Shown here piece after piece: positions 25,220 to 33,519 of a stretch of DNA of 35,826 nucleotides. The first letter of the stretch is position 1. Each line of letters begins with the position of its first letter. The translations under genes and the position numbers were made by a program. The notes beneath the pieces are model-generated. The model was not told the origin of the DNA and ran no database searches. It was given only the letters and a program-made list of their open reading frames with translations. Origin of the DNA: Chlorobiota bacterium (GTDB taxonomy: Bacteria > Bacteroidota > Ignavibacteria > OLB7). The stretch is from positions 1-35,826 of the forward strand of contig JAGWAZ010000014.1 in assembly GCA_021296135.1 (NCBI GenBank), in the 5' to 3' direction.

Positions 25220-26692
25220 ATGGTAGCAAATAACAGCATTCTCTTCGTAACCAGTGAGGTAACTCCCTTCATTAAAACCGGAGGGCTTGCTGACGTCAGT
25301 TCCGCTCTTCCTCTTGCTCTTGTTGAACTTGGTCACGACGTTCGGATAATCACTCCGAAATACGGAAATATCAGCGAGCGACGCAACAGAATTCATGAGA
25401 TCAAGCGTCTCAAGAATATTCCAATCACAGTCTCTGGCAGAGAGACAATGGCAACTGTGAAAAGCTCTCAGGTAGTGAACTCCAGATCCAAAGTTCAGGT
25501 CTATCTGGTCACCAACAACGATTATCTCGAACCATACAAAGGAGCCTACACTAATCCCAGGACGGGAAAGGACTTCTCCAGTAACGCCGAACGGTTCATA
25601 TTCTTCCAAAAGGCTGCAATCGAGACATGTTTCCGCCTTGGATGGAAGCCTGAGATTATTCACTGCAACGACTGGCAAACCGGAATGATCCCGGTCTTTT
25701 TGAAAGAACTCTATACTGATTCTGATTTCTTCAAGAAAACCAAAACTGTTTTCACAATCCATAACCTCAGCTACCAAGGTGAGTTTGCCAAAAGTGCGTT
25801 TGAAAGCACAGGACTACCAGATAACCTCTTTAGCAACAATGGAGTAGCGCACGACAACAAGCTGAATATGATGAAGGCTGGCATCGCCTATGCCGATGTT
25901 GTCACCACCGTCTCCCCCACTTATGCTAAAGAGATCACCAAAAAAGAACATGGGGCCGGACTGGATGCGGTGACCCGCAAACACAAGAGCAAACTTCATG
26001 GTATATTGAACGGTGTCAACACCGAAATCTGGAACCCAGCGACCGATAAGTTAATTGACGAGAAATTCGACGCCGATTCCCTTGAAGAGAAGTACGAAAA
26101 CAAGACAGCACTTGCCAGAAAGTTTGGTCTTGAAGCAAATCTCGATACGCCAATCGTCTGCATGATTGCACGGATGGTTGAGCAAAAAGGATATGATCTT
26201 GTTACTGAAGCGATGGGTGACATCGTTAACCTCGGTGTTCAACTCGTTATTATGGGAGAGGGAACGGGGAAGATTCCGAAGGCGCTTGAAAAAGGGGCAA
26301 GGAAGCACAAAGGGAAGATAGGAGTGAAGATCGGCTACGACGAAGAGACTGCTCACCTGATGCAGGCGGGGTCGGATATGCTGTTAATGCCTTCACTGTT
26401 TGAGCCATGCGGTCTGAACCAGCTCTACGCTATGATGTACGGAACAATCCCTGTAGTTCACGCTACAGGTGGCCTGCTGGATTCGGTCCAGAAGTACAAT
26501 GGCAGCAAGAAGACGGGAACCGGTTTTATTTTCAAAAAGTACAGTGCTGACGAAATGATTAAAGCCCTCAAGCAAGCGGTCACTACTTTCAGGAATGAGG
26601 AAGAGTGGGAAGAGCTGCAGAAGGAATGCATGGCTCAGGATAATTCCTGGACTGTTGCTGCCGAAGAGTTTACCTCAACAATCTACGTGTGA
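25220..26692 (+). CDS. glgA: Glycogen synthase (ADP-glucose type)
   Basis: GlgA (GT5) elongates alpha-1,4-glucan from ADP-glucose in the cytoplasm. The 490 residues match the family. Landmarks are the donor-binding KTGGLADV (19-26), HCNDWQTGMIP (148-158), GILNGVNTEIWNP (261-273), the Arg/Lys pair ARMVEQKG (317-324) and the C-terminal SLFEPCGLNQLYAM (392-405, with Glu395). Position 267 is Asn where most GlgA have Asp (GVD), a mild substitution. No glgB, glgC or glgP is in the window. A terminator follows. Confidence 0.95.
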   Translation: MVANNSILFVTSEVTPFIKTGGLADVSSALPLALVELGHDVRIITPKYGNISERRNRIHEIKRLKNIPITVSGRETMATVKSSQVVNSRSKVQVYLVTNNDYLEPYKGAYTNPRTGKDFSSNAERFIFFQKAAIETCFRLGWKPEIIHCNDWQTGMIPVFLKELYTDSDFFKKTKTVFTIHNLSYQGEFAKSAFESTGLPDNLFSNNGVAHDNKLNMMKAGIAYADVVTTVSPTYAKEITKKEHGAGLDAVTRKHKSKLHGILNGVNTEIWNPATDKLIDEKFDADSLEEKYENKTALARKFGLEANLDTPIVCMIARMVEQKGYDLVTEAMGDIVNLGVQLVIMGEGTGKIPKALEKGARKHKGKIGVKIGYDEETAHLMQAGSDMLLMPSLFEPCGLNQLYAMMYGTIPVVHATGGLLDSVQKYNGSKKTGTGFIFKKYSADEMIKALKQAVTTFRNEEEWEELQKECMAQDNSWTVAAEEFTSTIYV

Positions 26693-26721
26693 CATTCACC
26701 ACGATAGTGTGTATGTCCGCT

Positions 26722-26757
26722 GAGTCGGGAAACGGGTTACGTCTCCCGACTCGTTTT
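26722..26757 (+). terminator. Intrinsic terminator of glgA
   Basis: GAGTCGGGA (26722-26730) pairs perfectly with TCCCGACTC (26744-26752) around a 13-base loop and is followed by GTTTTG. It lies about 30 bases after the glgA stop. Confidence 0.88.
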
Positions 26758-26815
26758 GTAGAGTGACTGATTTTTGCAGTTGAAGATTAGGATTGGCCTC
26801 TTTAGATTGACTAAC

Positions 26816-28141
26816 ATGATATACACAGGGATAATCTACGCAAGGAAACGTATTCTGTTGTTGATGTTCGTGCTGGCTACTACCAGCTTTTATGCTTGTA
26901 ATGATAACCCCTCTCAGATAGGCGAAGACTATCTACCGGAGAACATAGAGTTTACACAACTTGATCTTCCGGCATCAGAGCTTCAATTCACAAGCGGGAT
27001 TGCCCGTGTTTCAAATGCCTCAAACCAGCTTAACAACGCCATGCTTTTCGGTCGTGCTGAGGATGGCACGATTGCCCATGGCCTCCTTGCGTTGATTGAA
27101 AGGTCGGATCGTTTGAACGAGATCAACGCATCCGATATTCTCAAGGCAGAACTCCGGATGCGGACTGTCAACTATCGATATGGTGAGGTTGATTCCCGCA
27201 GAGTCAACTTTGAAGTCATCTCCATGGATGGCTTTTTTGCAAGTGATGCTCAGTGGGAGGAGACGCTCATCAACAAAATCGATAACGGTCGGCAATTAGG
27301 AGTCTATGATGGTGAATATCCTGATAACGCTTTTATCCATGTAGATCTCTCAACAGCTGAAACGGCAGACTTTCTCAATAACTATTTCGAACTTGATACT
27401 GTCGCCTCAGGCGGCGATTTAGTAATTCAGACTCAGACGTTGAGAACGATTGCGCTTAAGGGCCAGGGAACTATGATTGGCGCCTTTCTTGGTACTGCCA
27501 TTCTTAACATTCCCGACTCACTGCGGCCTACACTTGTCGTGACTCTTTCCGACACAGTGATATCTCTCGAAATGGGAGTAAGCAACTGGATAGTCCAACT
27601 TCCGAACTCTATTGAGACCGGACAGGACAAGATTGTTCTTGGGGGCGGCGCACCCTTGCGAACTCACATCAAGTTTGGACTTGACTCGATTCCTAAAAAC
27701 GCTGTGATTCACAGCGCTGAGTTAACCCTTCATATCGTTCCTGATGAAGAGAGGTTCGGCACTATCGGGGAGATCAGTCTTATTGCTGGGTACATTGCCG
27801 GAGATAATCCACTCGGTTCGGAGAAATTCTTGGCCGATATTTCCGCTCTATTCAATAGATTTTTGCTCGGAACACGTCCGGCTGAGGATACTGCCTCAAT
27901 ATCAGATGTTATTCAGTTCAGAGAATTCGGATTTGTTCTCGCTCAGTGGCTTCGCTTTGAGAGAGGATTGAACAGTTCCGGTATCGCAATTCCGAACAAT
28001 GGACTCATACTTGCGCTGAGTCGAAATGATCCAGCCCTTGAATCCGCAACCGTAGATCGCGTCGTTTTCTATGGTCCCGATGCTCCCGAAGACTTGCAAC
28101 CGCGAGTCAGAATCCTTTATTCAACACAGGTTGATGTATGA
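26816..28141 (+). CDS. DUF4270-like lipoprotein
   Basis: The predicted lipoprotein has 441 residues. The signal peptide contains KRILLLMFVLATTSFYAC, with the lipidated cysteine about residue 28. The mature start CNDNPSQIGEDYLP resembles the N-terminus of Bacteroidota DUF4270 lipoproteins. A later segment, RTHIKFGLDSIPKNAVIHSAEL, looks like a DNRLRE-type beta-sandwich strand pattern. A TTG start at 26774 would add 14 residues; I prefer the ATG at 26816 because it gives a normal signal peptide. The stop overlaps the next gene by four bases (ATGA), so the two are probably co-translated and may form an outer-membrane lipoprotein and barrel pair. Confidence 0.7.
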   Translation: MIYTGIIYARKRILLLMFVLATTSFYACNDNPSQIGEDYLPENIEFTQLDLPASELQFTSGIARVSNASNQLNNAMLFGRAEDGTIAHGLLALIERSDRLNEINASDILKAELRMRTVNYRYGEVDSRRVNFEVISMDGFFASDAQWEETLINKIDNGRQLGVYDGEYPDNAFIHVDLSTAETADFLNNYFELDTVASGGDLVIQTQTLRTIALKGQGTMIGAFLGTAILNIPDSLRPTLVVTLSDTVISLEMGVSNWIVQLPNSIETGQDKIVLGGGAPLRTHIKFGLDSIPKNAVIHSAELTLHIVPDEERFGTIGEISLIAGYIAGDNPLGSEKFLADISALFNRFLLGTRPAEDTASISDVIQFREFGFVLAQWLRFERGLNSSGIAIPNNGLILALSRNDPALESATVDRVVFYGPDAPEDLQPRVRILYSTQVDV

Positions 28142-29400
28142 TCGATATACGAAACGCCGGACAACTCCTCATAGTCTTTCTCCTTCTTGGAGGATCTCTG
28201 CTTCCGCTCTCACTCTCTGCCCAGAGTCAGAGTGGTGGCAGTACCTACTCAATCTTCAATATTGGCGACTTGCAATCGAGTATCACGGCTGCAGGGGCTG
28301 GACGAGCAGGAGTCGAGACGGCTATCGCATACTCTGATCTTCTCAATTCGGTCAATCCTGCTGCATGGACGACATTGAACTACGTCACAATCCAGGCTGG
28401 TCTGCGATTCGAGCAGTATCGGGTCAGCGATGCTGATCAATCAATCTGGCAAAACCGGACGGCATTCCAGAACATAACCGTTGGGATTCCATTCTCTGAA
28501 AAACTTGGCGGAGCGATCGGACTTGGCATTCGTCCTTACACAACTGTGAACTATCGAACAGGGCATCCACGAGAAGTCCCTTCAGGAGACACAACAGTTA
28601 CTGCAGATATAACATATAGTGGTTCCGGTGGCGTTTCTCAAGGATTTATCGGTGCTTCAATTAATCCGTTTGATAAGGTTGCGCTGGGGGCCACGCTCGA
28701 CTTATATTTTGGATCATCAGATCATCGATCAATTGTTGATTTTCCCGGATCAACACTGAACGATGCGGGATATGTCAACACCGATTCCTGGTCAGGCATT
28801 GGCGGCACCATAGGCCTGTTCATAACCCCCACGAAGAACGTTACGATAGGGGCTACTTTTACGCCAGGTTTTACGCTGACCGACAAGCGGGAATCGCTTT
28901 CAATATTTCGTGAAGGTGGTATTGATGACACAGTCAGCGTGACCGAGTCTGAATCAGAACTGCTTATTCCCGGAAGAATTTCCTTTGGCGTCTCGTTGAA
29001 GAGTGGACGAACACTTTTATCAGGTGATCTAATTATGCAAGCATGGGGTGGTCATGATCAGCTATCAGAAACACGAAATCGTCTGAGAGCTGGAATCGGT
29101 CTCGATTATCTTCCCGCCAGAGGACCTATTGCGTCAGGATTTTCCAAGTGGACGTGGAGAACCGGACTCTGGTACGAGCGGACCTATTATGCTCTTTCCC
29201 AGGGTGACATCGATGAAATGGGACTGGCTTTCGGAGCGCATATTCCTTTCTCAGCAACCGGACGCCTGGGCTCGGGTGCCGGGGCCGACATTGGGGTTGA
29301 GCTTGGAACGCGTGGAACTATCGATAACGGGCTGACCCGCGAACTCTTCGGAAAGTTTTCTTTAGAACTTTCTATCAATGAATTCTGGTTTTCACGTTAA
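28138..29400 (+). CDS. Outer-membrane barrel, FadL/PorV-like
   Basis: The 420-residue protein has a signal peptide (LLIVFLLLGGSLLPLSLSAQ) and then a barrel-like body. The early segment GAGRAGVETAIAYSDLLNSVNPAAW has the N-P-A-A motif seen in OmpP1/FadL-type and PorV-like proteins. The C-terminus is INEFWFSR with aromatic residues, as in barrels. The ligand or partner is unknown. It overlaps the lipoprotein gene by ATGA and lies 12 bases before ispF, so these three are probably one operon. Confidence 0.72.
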   Translation: MIDIRNAGQLLIVFLLLGGSLLPLSLSAQSQSGGSTYSIFNIGDLQSSITAAGAGRAGVETAIAYSDLLNSVNPAAWTTLNYVTIQAGLRFEQYRVSDADQSIWQNRTAFQNITVGIPFSEKLGGAIGLGIRPYTTVNYRTGHPREVPSGDTTVTADITYSGSGGVSQGFIGASINPFDKVALGATLDLYFGSSDHRSIVDFPGSTLNDAGYVNTDSWSGIGGTIGLFITPTKNVTIGATFTPGFTLTDKRESLSIFREGGIDDTVSVTESESELLIPGRISFGVSLKSGRTLLSGDLIMQAWGGHDQLSETRNRLRAGIGLDYLPARGPIASGFSKWTWRTGLWYERTYYALSQGDIDEMGLAFGAHIPFSATGRLGSGAGADIGVELGTRGTIDNGLTRELFGKFSLELSINEFWFSR

Positions 29401-29412
29401 GGGAACACTACG

Positions 29413-29898
29413 TTGTCTCTGTACCTTACCGGTTTCGGTTACGATATCCATCAACTTGAAAAGGGACGGTCCTTGACACTTGGGGGCGTTTCTATTCCCG
29501 ATTCACCTCACGGCCCGGCTGCACATTCCGACGGCGATGTCCTGCTCCACGCCGTTTGTGATGCGCTTCTTGGAGCCGCAGGACTTGAAGATATCGGTCA
29601 TTACTTTCCGAACGACGACCCTCGATTTAAGGATATCAGTTCCCTGGAGTTGCTCAAGGAAGTCCGGGGGATTCTTAGGGCCGAAGGTGGAAAGCCTGTC
29701 CAGCTAGACACAACAGTTGTTCTTGAGGAGCCAAAGCTCACCCCATTTCGCAAGCAGATGTCCACGGTAATCGCTAAAACTCTTGGGATCTCAGAACGAA
29801 GGGTATCTGTCAAAGCAACAACAAATGAAGGGATCGGAGCAATCGGTCGGAATGAAGGGATTGCAGCTTTTGCTGTGGCTGTCATTTCAATGTCGTGA
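29413..29898 (+). CDS. ispF: 2-C-methyl-D-erythritol 2,4-cyclodiphosphate synthase
   Basis: IspF closes the cyclodiphosphate ring in the MEP route to isoprenoids. The 161 residues are family length. The metal site is Asp11 and His13 (GFGYDIHQL) and His46 (AHSDGDVLLHA). PNDDPRFKDISS and the CTP-binding KATTNEGIGAIGRNEG are present. The start is TTG; no ATG precedes the conserved G-x-G-Y-D-x-H, so the rare start is required. It is 12 bases after the barrel gene. Other MEP genes are absent from the window. Confidence 0.96.
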   Translation: MSLYLTGFGYDIHQLEKGRSLTLGGVSIPDSPHGPAAHSDGDVLLHAVCDALLGAAGLEDIGHYFPNDDPRFKDISSLELLKEVRGILRAEGGKPVQLDTTVVLEEPKLTPFRKQMSTVIAKTLGISERRVSVKATTNEGIGAIGRNEGIAAFAVAVISMS

Positions 29899-29919
29899 GA
29901 GCAGAACCGTTCATTGATC

Positions 29920-32229
29920 ATGGTACAGGATCAACAACGTGATAATATTCCCGAGAGGATTTCTCTGCTTGGACTGACTGTTGCAAGCCCTTCCTTTCTT
30001 GTTCAACTCGTCATCGTTTTCCTTGCTTCTGTAGTCGGACCAGGCCCTCTCCACGTTAACGCGCAGGAAAAATCGGCACTTAATGAAAGGCTACCTGAAC
30101 TTTACCGGCTGCCAAACGGTGAAGGGTGGTTTGGAATCGAGAGAACTCCATCAGCAGATCGGCTGATGGTGCTCGACACTCTGTTCGGCACCGAGTTGCA
30201 GACTCTCTGGCGAGACCTTGTCCCGATAGATTTCAGAACAACAGAGAGAGGAAGGGAGGATTCCATTGCCGTCATGCTTGCCCATCCAGGCGGCTCTTCC
30301 CTGCTTTACCGGGTCAGGATCGGAGAAACGATTCTGCTTGAGCCAATATGGGAGAACCGGGGAAAAGGTTTTGACAGGATTGTTGGCATCTTTCTTCCTT
30401 TTAGTTCGAATCCGGTTGTTGCTCTTGCTGGTGATTCGGGAATTGCTGGAATACAACTGGACGGAACGGAGGCATACATCCATAAGGGATTGATCCGAGC
30501 CACATTGCCCTCTTCGAAGAAAGCATCTTATCTCCACTTTCTTGAGAGCTTTGGCGATCGTTCGTTCTTCGGCACCATAAACCTTATTGACGGTTCAATA
30601 ATCTCCAACAAGCAGGTTGACGGTAGTGGTCATGGGCTTCTCCTTCGCTCCGAATCGGACGGCGCTCCGCAAACTCTACTACTCGGTCTGAGCGATCCAC
30701 CCTCATTTTATCGTATTCGGGAGTCGAGCAACGGATTCCAGGTCCAACATTCTGTAGATCGTTTTCCAGACGCAGCCGTAGGGCTTGACAAGCCCGGTTC
30801 ATTCGCCTTGATATACAATGCCCTTCCCTCGATCATGGCTTTGCGTATTGATAAAAAGGCCTCTCTCTCTCCTCTCTACTATCCCTTGTCAACCCCGTTT
30901 CAGTCAGTTGTTTCAAACAAAGACTACGTCATCCTGGTCTGTAAAGATTCCGCCGTCGTATATAATAAAGAGCTCGACTATCTCTGCAGAGTACCGGCAG
31001 TCGGTGGAATACGAGTCAGATTGCTGAGGCTCGACAGCTCGGATCAATCCTATCTCCTGATTTCAGAGAATGGTTCGGTCGGCATTAAGATCACACCGGA
31101 TCCATGGGGTTGGTTTTATACCGTGCAAACGGAACTCCTGACAGGTCTTGGAGTCTTGTTGCTACTGTTGGTATTACTCTTCTTCTTCCGGCGCTACCAT
31201 CTGATGCGAGCAATGTATATGAACCTTGTCAGCGGTTCAGAGGCGGCGGGCCTGATTATCACAAGCCGCAATGGAAAGGTGATTACTCTGAATAGTACGG
31301 CACGGCGCTATCTTGGCATCGAGGGGACAACCGCAGTGAAACGACACCTCAACTTTGCTCTTGCAGACAAACAAATGGTACCGATTGCTGAACGCTGCCG
31401 GCGTCTCTTGCAATACAGCGAGCCATTCCAGACTGAGTTGAACTTAACACGGGAGAAGACCGCACTCACCCTGCATTTCATTGGAAGACCGCTCTACGGA
31501 AGATATGGCGCTACAAAAGGATTTATCATCACCATAGACGACATCACCAGAGTAATTGAGCAGGATCGACTTGTCAACTGGGCGTCGGTCGCTCATCATA
31601 TTGCTCACGAAATGAAGACTCCGCTCGGAGTGGTACGCACGTCTGCCGAATCGCTTCGCTATGAACTAGCCGGGTTAAATGCGTCGGGAAAAACGTTCAG
31701 TATTGCAGGTCGAATCATGCGGCAGTCCGTCCGGCTGAAGGGAATTGTTGATGACCTCCTGACCGTTGCACGAACTGAAGAGTTAAAGCATGTTGACGTC
31801 GACGTTTCTCTGTTGCTCTCCTCACTTGTTGATGATATGCAGGAGTTTATCCCCGGCACCACTCAATTACTTTTCAATCAGGAAGGAAATGACTTCAGAC
31901 TTGAATGCGACCCTGATCAATTGACCATAGCAGTTCGCAATGTGATCGATAACGCACAGCAAGCAATCGGAGAGCGGGAAGGAGGAAAAATCGAAGTTGC
32001 TCTTGAAGGACTCAATGACTCAATCAACCTTATCATCACAGACAACGGAATCGGCATGTCAAAGGAGACACTCGCACGACTTTTTCAGCCCTATTATACA
32101 GAGAAGGAGGGTGGCTCGGGAATCGGCACAGTGATTATCCAGAAGGTAATTGAAGGACATGGTGGAAAGGTCGGGGTCGAGAGTGAAGTTGGCGTAGGAA
32201 CAACATTCAAACTATCATTACCACGATAG
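29920..32229 (+). CDS. Membrane sensor histidine kinase with large periplasmic domain
   Basis: The 769 residues (numbered from the TTG at 29914 that adds two residues) have a signal or first membrane segment (27-45), a large beta-rich periplasmic region (about 51-405) and a membrane helix (409-426). A PAS-like domain spans about 440-548. The kinase core has H-box VAHHIAHEMKTPLG (His565), N-box VIDNAQQA (Asn680), G1 DNGIGMS (710-716), F-box LFQPYYTEKEGG (723-734) and G2 GSGIGT. The periplasmic part looks like a beta-propeller sensor, although I cannot count blades. No receiver domain and no response regulator gene is adjacent, so it is an orphan kinase here. It follows ispF closely and probably shares its transcript. 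Ligand unknown. Confidence 0.9.
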   Translation: MVQDQQRDNIPERISLLGLTVASPSFLVQLVIVFLASVVGPGPLHVNAQEKSALNERLPELYRLPNGEGWFGIERTPSADRLMVLDTLFGTELQTLWRDLVPIDFRTTERGREDSIAVMLAHPGGSSLLYRVRIGETILLEPIWENRGKGFDRIVGIFLPFSSNPVVALAGDSGIAGIQLDGTEAYIHKGLIRATLPSSKKASYLHFLESFGDRSFFGTINLIDGSIISNKQVDGSGHGLLLRSESDGAPQTLLLGLSDPPSFYRIRESSNGFQVQHSVDRFPDAAVGLDKPGSFALIYNALPSIMALRIDKKASLSPLYYPLSTPFQSVVSNKDYVILVCKDSAVVYNKELDYLCRVPAVGGIRVRLLRLDSSDQSYLLISENGSVGIKITPDPWGWFYTVQTELLTGLGVLLLLLVLLFFFRRYHLMRAMYMNLVSGSEAAGLIITSRNGKVITLNSTARRYLGIEGTTAVKRHLNFALADKQMVPIAERCRRLLQYSEPFQTELNLTREKTALTLHFIGRPLYGRYGATKGFIITIDDITRVIEQDRLVNWASVAHHIAHEMKTPLGVVRTSAESLRYELAGLNASGKTFSIAGRIMRQSVRLKGIVDDLLTVARTEELKHVDVDVSLLLSSLVDDMQEFIPGTTQLLFNQEGNDFRLECDPDQLTIAVRNVIDNAQQAIGEREGGKIEVALEGLNDSINLIITDNGIGMSKETLARLFQPYYTEKEGGSGIGTVIIQKVIEGHGGKVGVESEVGVGTTFKLSLPR

Positions 32230-32251
32230 TGATGGGATCAATTCAAAATAA

Positions 32252-32524
32252 GGCTCTATACCAGTCGATCTCCCGGATGGCACAATGATAGCAACAGAGG
32301 TGACCGGATCGAACGACTATAAATTCCAGACCCGAGCTTAAATGAAGGGTGGGAAGGTCGAAATTGGTTCTATCACGAGGGATGGGAAACCTCTACCAAA
32401 CGGGACGTACACGCTCACGTGGGCCTCTATTCCGGCAGAAGGACAACTCGAAGAAATCCGGGACGTGGTGCAAAGGAAGAATGAGAGTGGTGGAAGGAAA
32501 AACTTCACCGTTCCGCTACAGTGA
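32252..32524 (+). pseudogene. Broken gene remnant with an in-frame TAA
   Basis: Just after the kinase stop, one frame reads protein-like sequence interrupted once by TAA (32339-32341). Before it is DLPDGTMIATEV and then NDYKFQTRA; after it, VEIGSITRDGKPLPNGTYTLTW and a charged tail up to TGA 32522-32524. The two halves read as one domain with an N-terminal L-P-D-G-T and a later G-K-P-L-P-x-G-T-Y-T-L, a pattern I associate with small secreted or lipoprotein beta domains. There is no start codon or signal peptide upstream (TAA at 32249-32251). The second half alone would be a 60-residue ORF with no Shine-Dalgarno. I read it as a decayed fragment, but it could be a short gene. Confidence 0.55.
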
Positions 32525-32537
32525 TCCAGAAAGTGAA

Positions 32538-32567
32538 GAGGCCACTGAAAGTGGTTCGAATGGCCTC
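32538..32567 (-). terminator. Hairpin after the 56-residue gene
   Basis: GAGGCCA (32538-32544) pairs with TGGCCTC (32561-32567). The minus strand continues TTCACTTTC, a weak T-rich tail, 21 bases past the stop of the gene ending at 32588. Confidence 0.5.
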
Positions 32568-32587
32568 ATTCCTGCGTTTACGCTCCA

Positions 32588-32758
32588 TCAATCGAGACTA
32601 TTCGTCTCCATAATCACTTGAAGAAGTCGCTCATAGGCTTCGGTAATAGCCTGCTCGATGACTTCAGGTGGTGGTAGCCGAACAGTGAGCCTGCCAAGAT
32701 GCTGATCGAGCGCTACCTGGGCAATCAGATCTGTCAGGATGTCAAGATTAAGGTCCAT
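32588..32758 (-). CDS. Small hypothetical protein (56 residues)
   Basis: The start at 32758 has a clear GAGGAG site six to seven bases upstream; the longer frame to 32821 has none. The protein is short, acidic and helical: MDLNLDILTDLIAQVALDQ, a LTVRLPPPEVI middle and an ITEAYERLLQVIMET helix. No known domain is recognised. The good ribosome site, the terminator-like hairpin after it and the amphipathic pattern support a real gene. It is flanked by the remnant and a 102-residue gene on the same strand. Confidence 0.55.
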   Translation of the reverse strand: MDLNLDILTDLIAQVALDQHLGRLTVRLPPPEVIEQAITEAYERLLQVIMETNSLD

Positions 32759-33075
32759 GGGATACTCCTCAGTCGTGATGGTTGACATACATAAGACACA
32801 CAACGAATACAAAGCTCTCACCAGATCATAAAATTATTGGGATGGTCATGTTGACGTGAAGTGTGATGAGGCGACAGCCGGTTGATGCGTACGATACGTG
32901 CCAATCCAGAATCTCTCCAGTCAAACAAAACGCATAGCTGCTTTGCAACAGCTGTGCGCCTGTATTTGGACAGAAGAGATAGGGGAGAAGTCAGTTTCCC
33001 GAAATACCTCCTGCCACGGGTAATCGAGATACGTTGTGTCGACAGAGCGTAGATCTGTAAAGGCAGCCTTGCGAG

Positions 33076-33384
33076 TTATACCATGTACTCACCGAACTCC
33101 TGGTGATCAAAGTTCTCAATTCTGATGCGTCGGAGAAATTCAGTTTTGTACCTGATATCAAAATAGTTTGAGGGAAGAGCTTCAATGGTGATGTGGGACA
33201 ACTCTTCGGTCTCAGGAGGATACTCAAGAAATTGCGAAACGATAACGATTGCGTGAGTTGCCAGTCGTGAACGCAATAATGGTGTTTCCTCAGGGAGAGT
33301 CTGCTCAAGTTGTTCGTATAGTTGTTCCAGTATCTCTCGGTCAATACCTGGAACCACATGAACCAGTTTACGGTCAGAACTCAT
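33076..33384 (-). CDS. Hypothetical protein (102 residues)
   Basis: The product from the ATG at 33384 starts MSSDRKLVHVVPGIDREIL and has acidic helices (EQLYEQLEQTLPEETPL) and hydrophobic AIVIVSQFL in the middle, ending EFGEYMV. An AAGAAGG purine stretch lies just upstream. A longer frame to 33456 adds 24 residues and is also possible. It has no recognised domain, signal peptide or membrane segment. It sits between the 56-residue gene and the DUF2723 gene, all on the minus strand. Confidence 0.5.
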   Translation of the reverse strand: MSSDRKLVHVVPGIDREILEQLYEQLEQTLPEETPLLRSRLATHAIVIVSQFLEYPPETEELSHITIEALPSNYFDIRYKTEFLRRIRIENFDHQEFGEYMV

Positions 33385-33519
33385 TCCCTTCTTTGCTTGT
33401 TTTTCCACAAATTTTAAGTTATAACAAAATCTTCCATCCGGCTTAGATGCAAGCATTATGTTCTCATATTTCAGTTGACCTTGTTTCTGTATATTGAGAA
33501 ATGGGGATGGTAAGTTTCA

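Noticed and set aside
32339-32341. Stop-codon read-through or selenocysteine
   Set aside because: The codon is TAA and not TGA, no SECIS-like structure is evident, and no start codon precedes the first half.
32349-32621. Plus-strand 90-codon frame overlapping the remnant
   Set aside because: It is out of frame with the protein-like reading and has a basic, unstructured composition.
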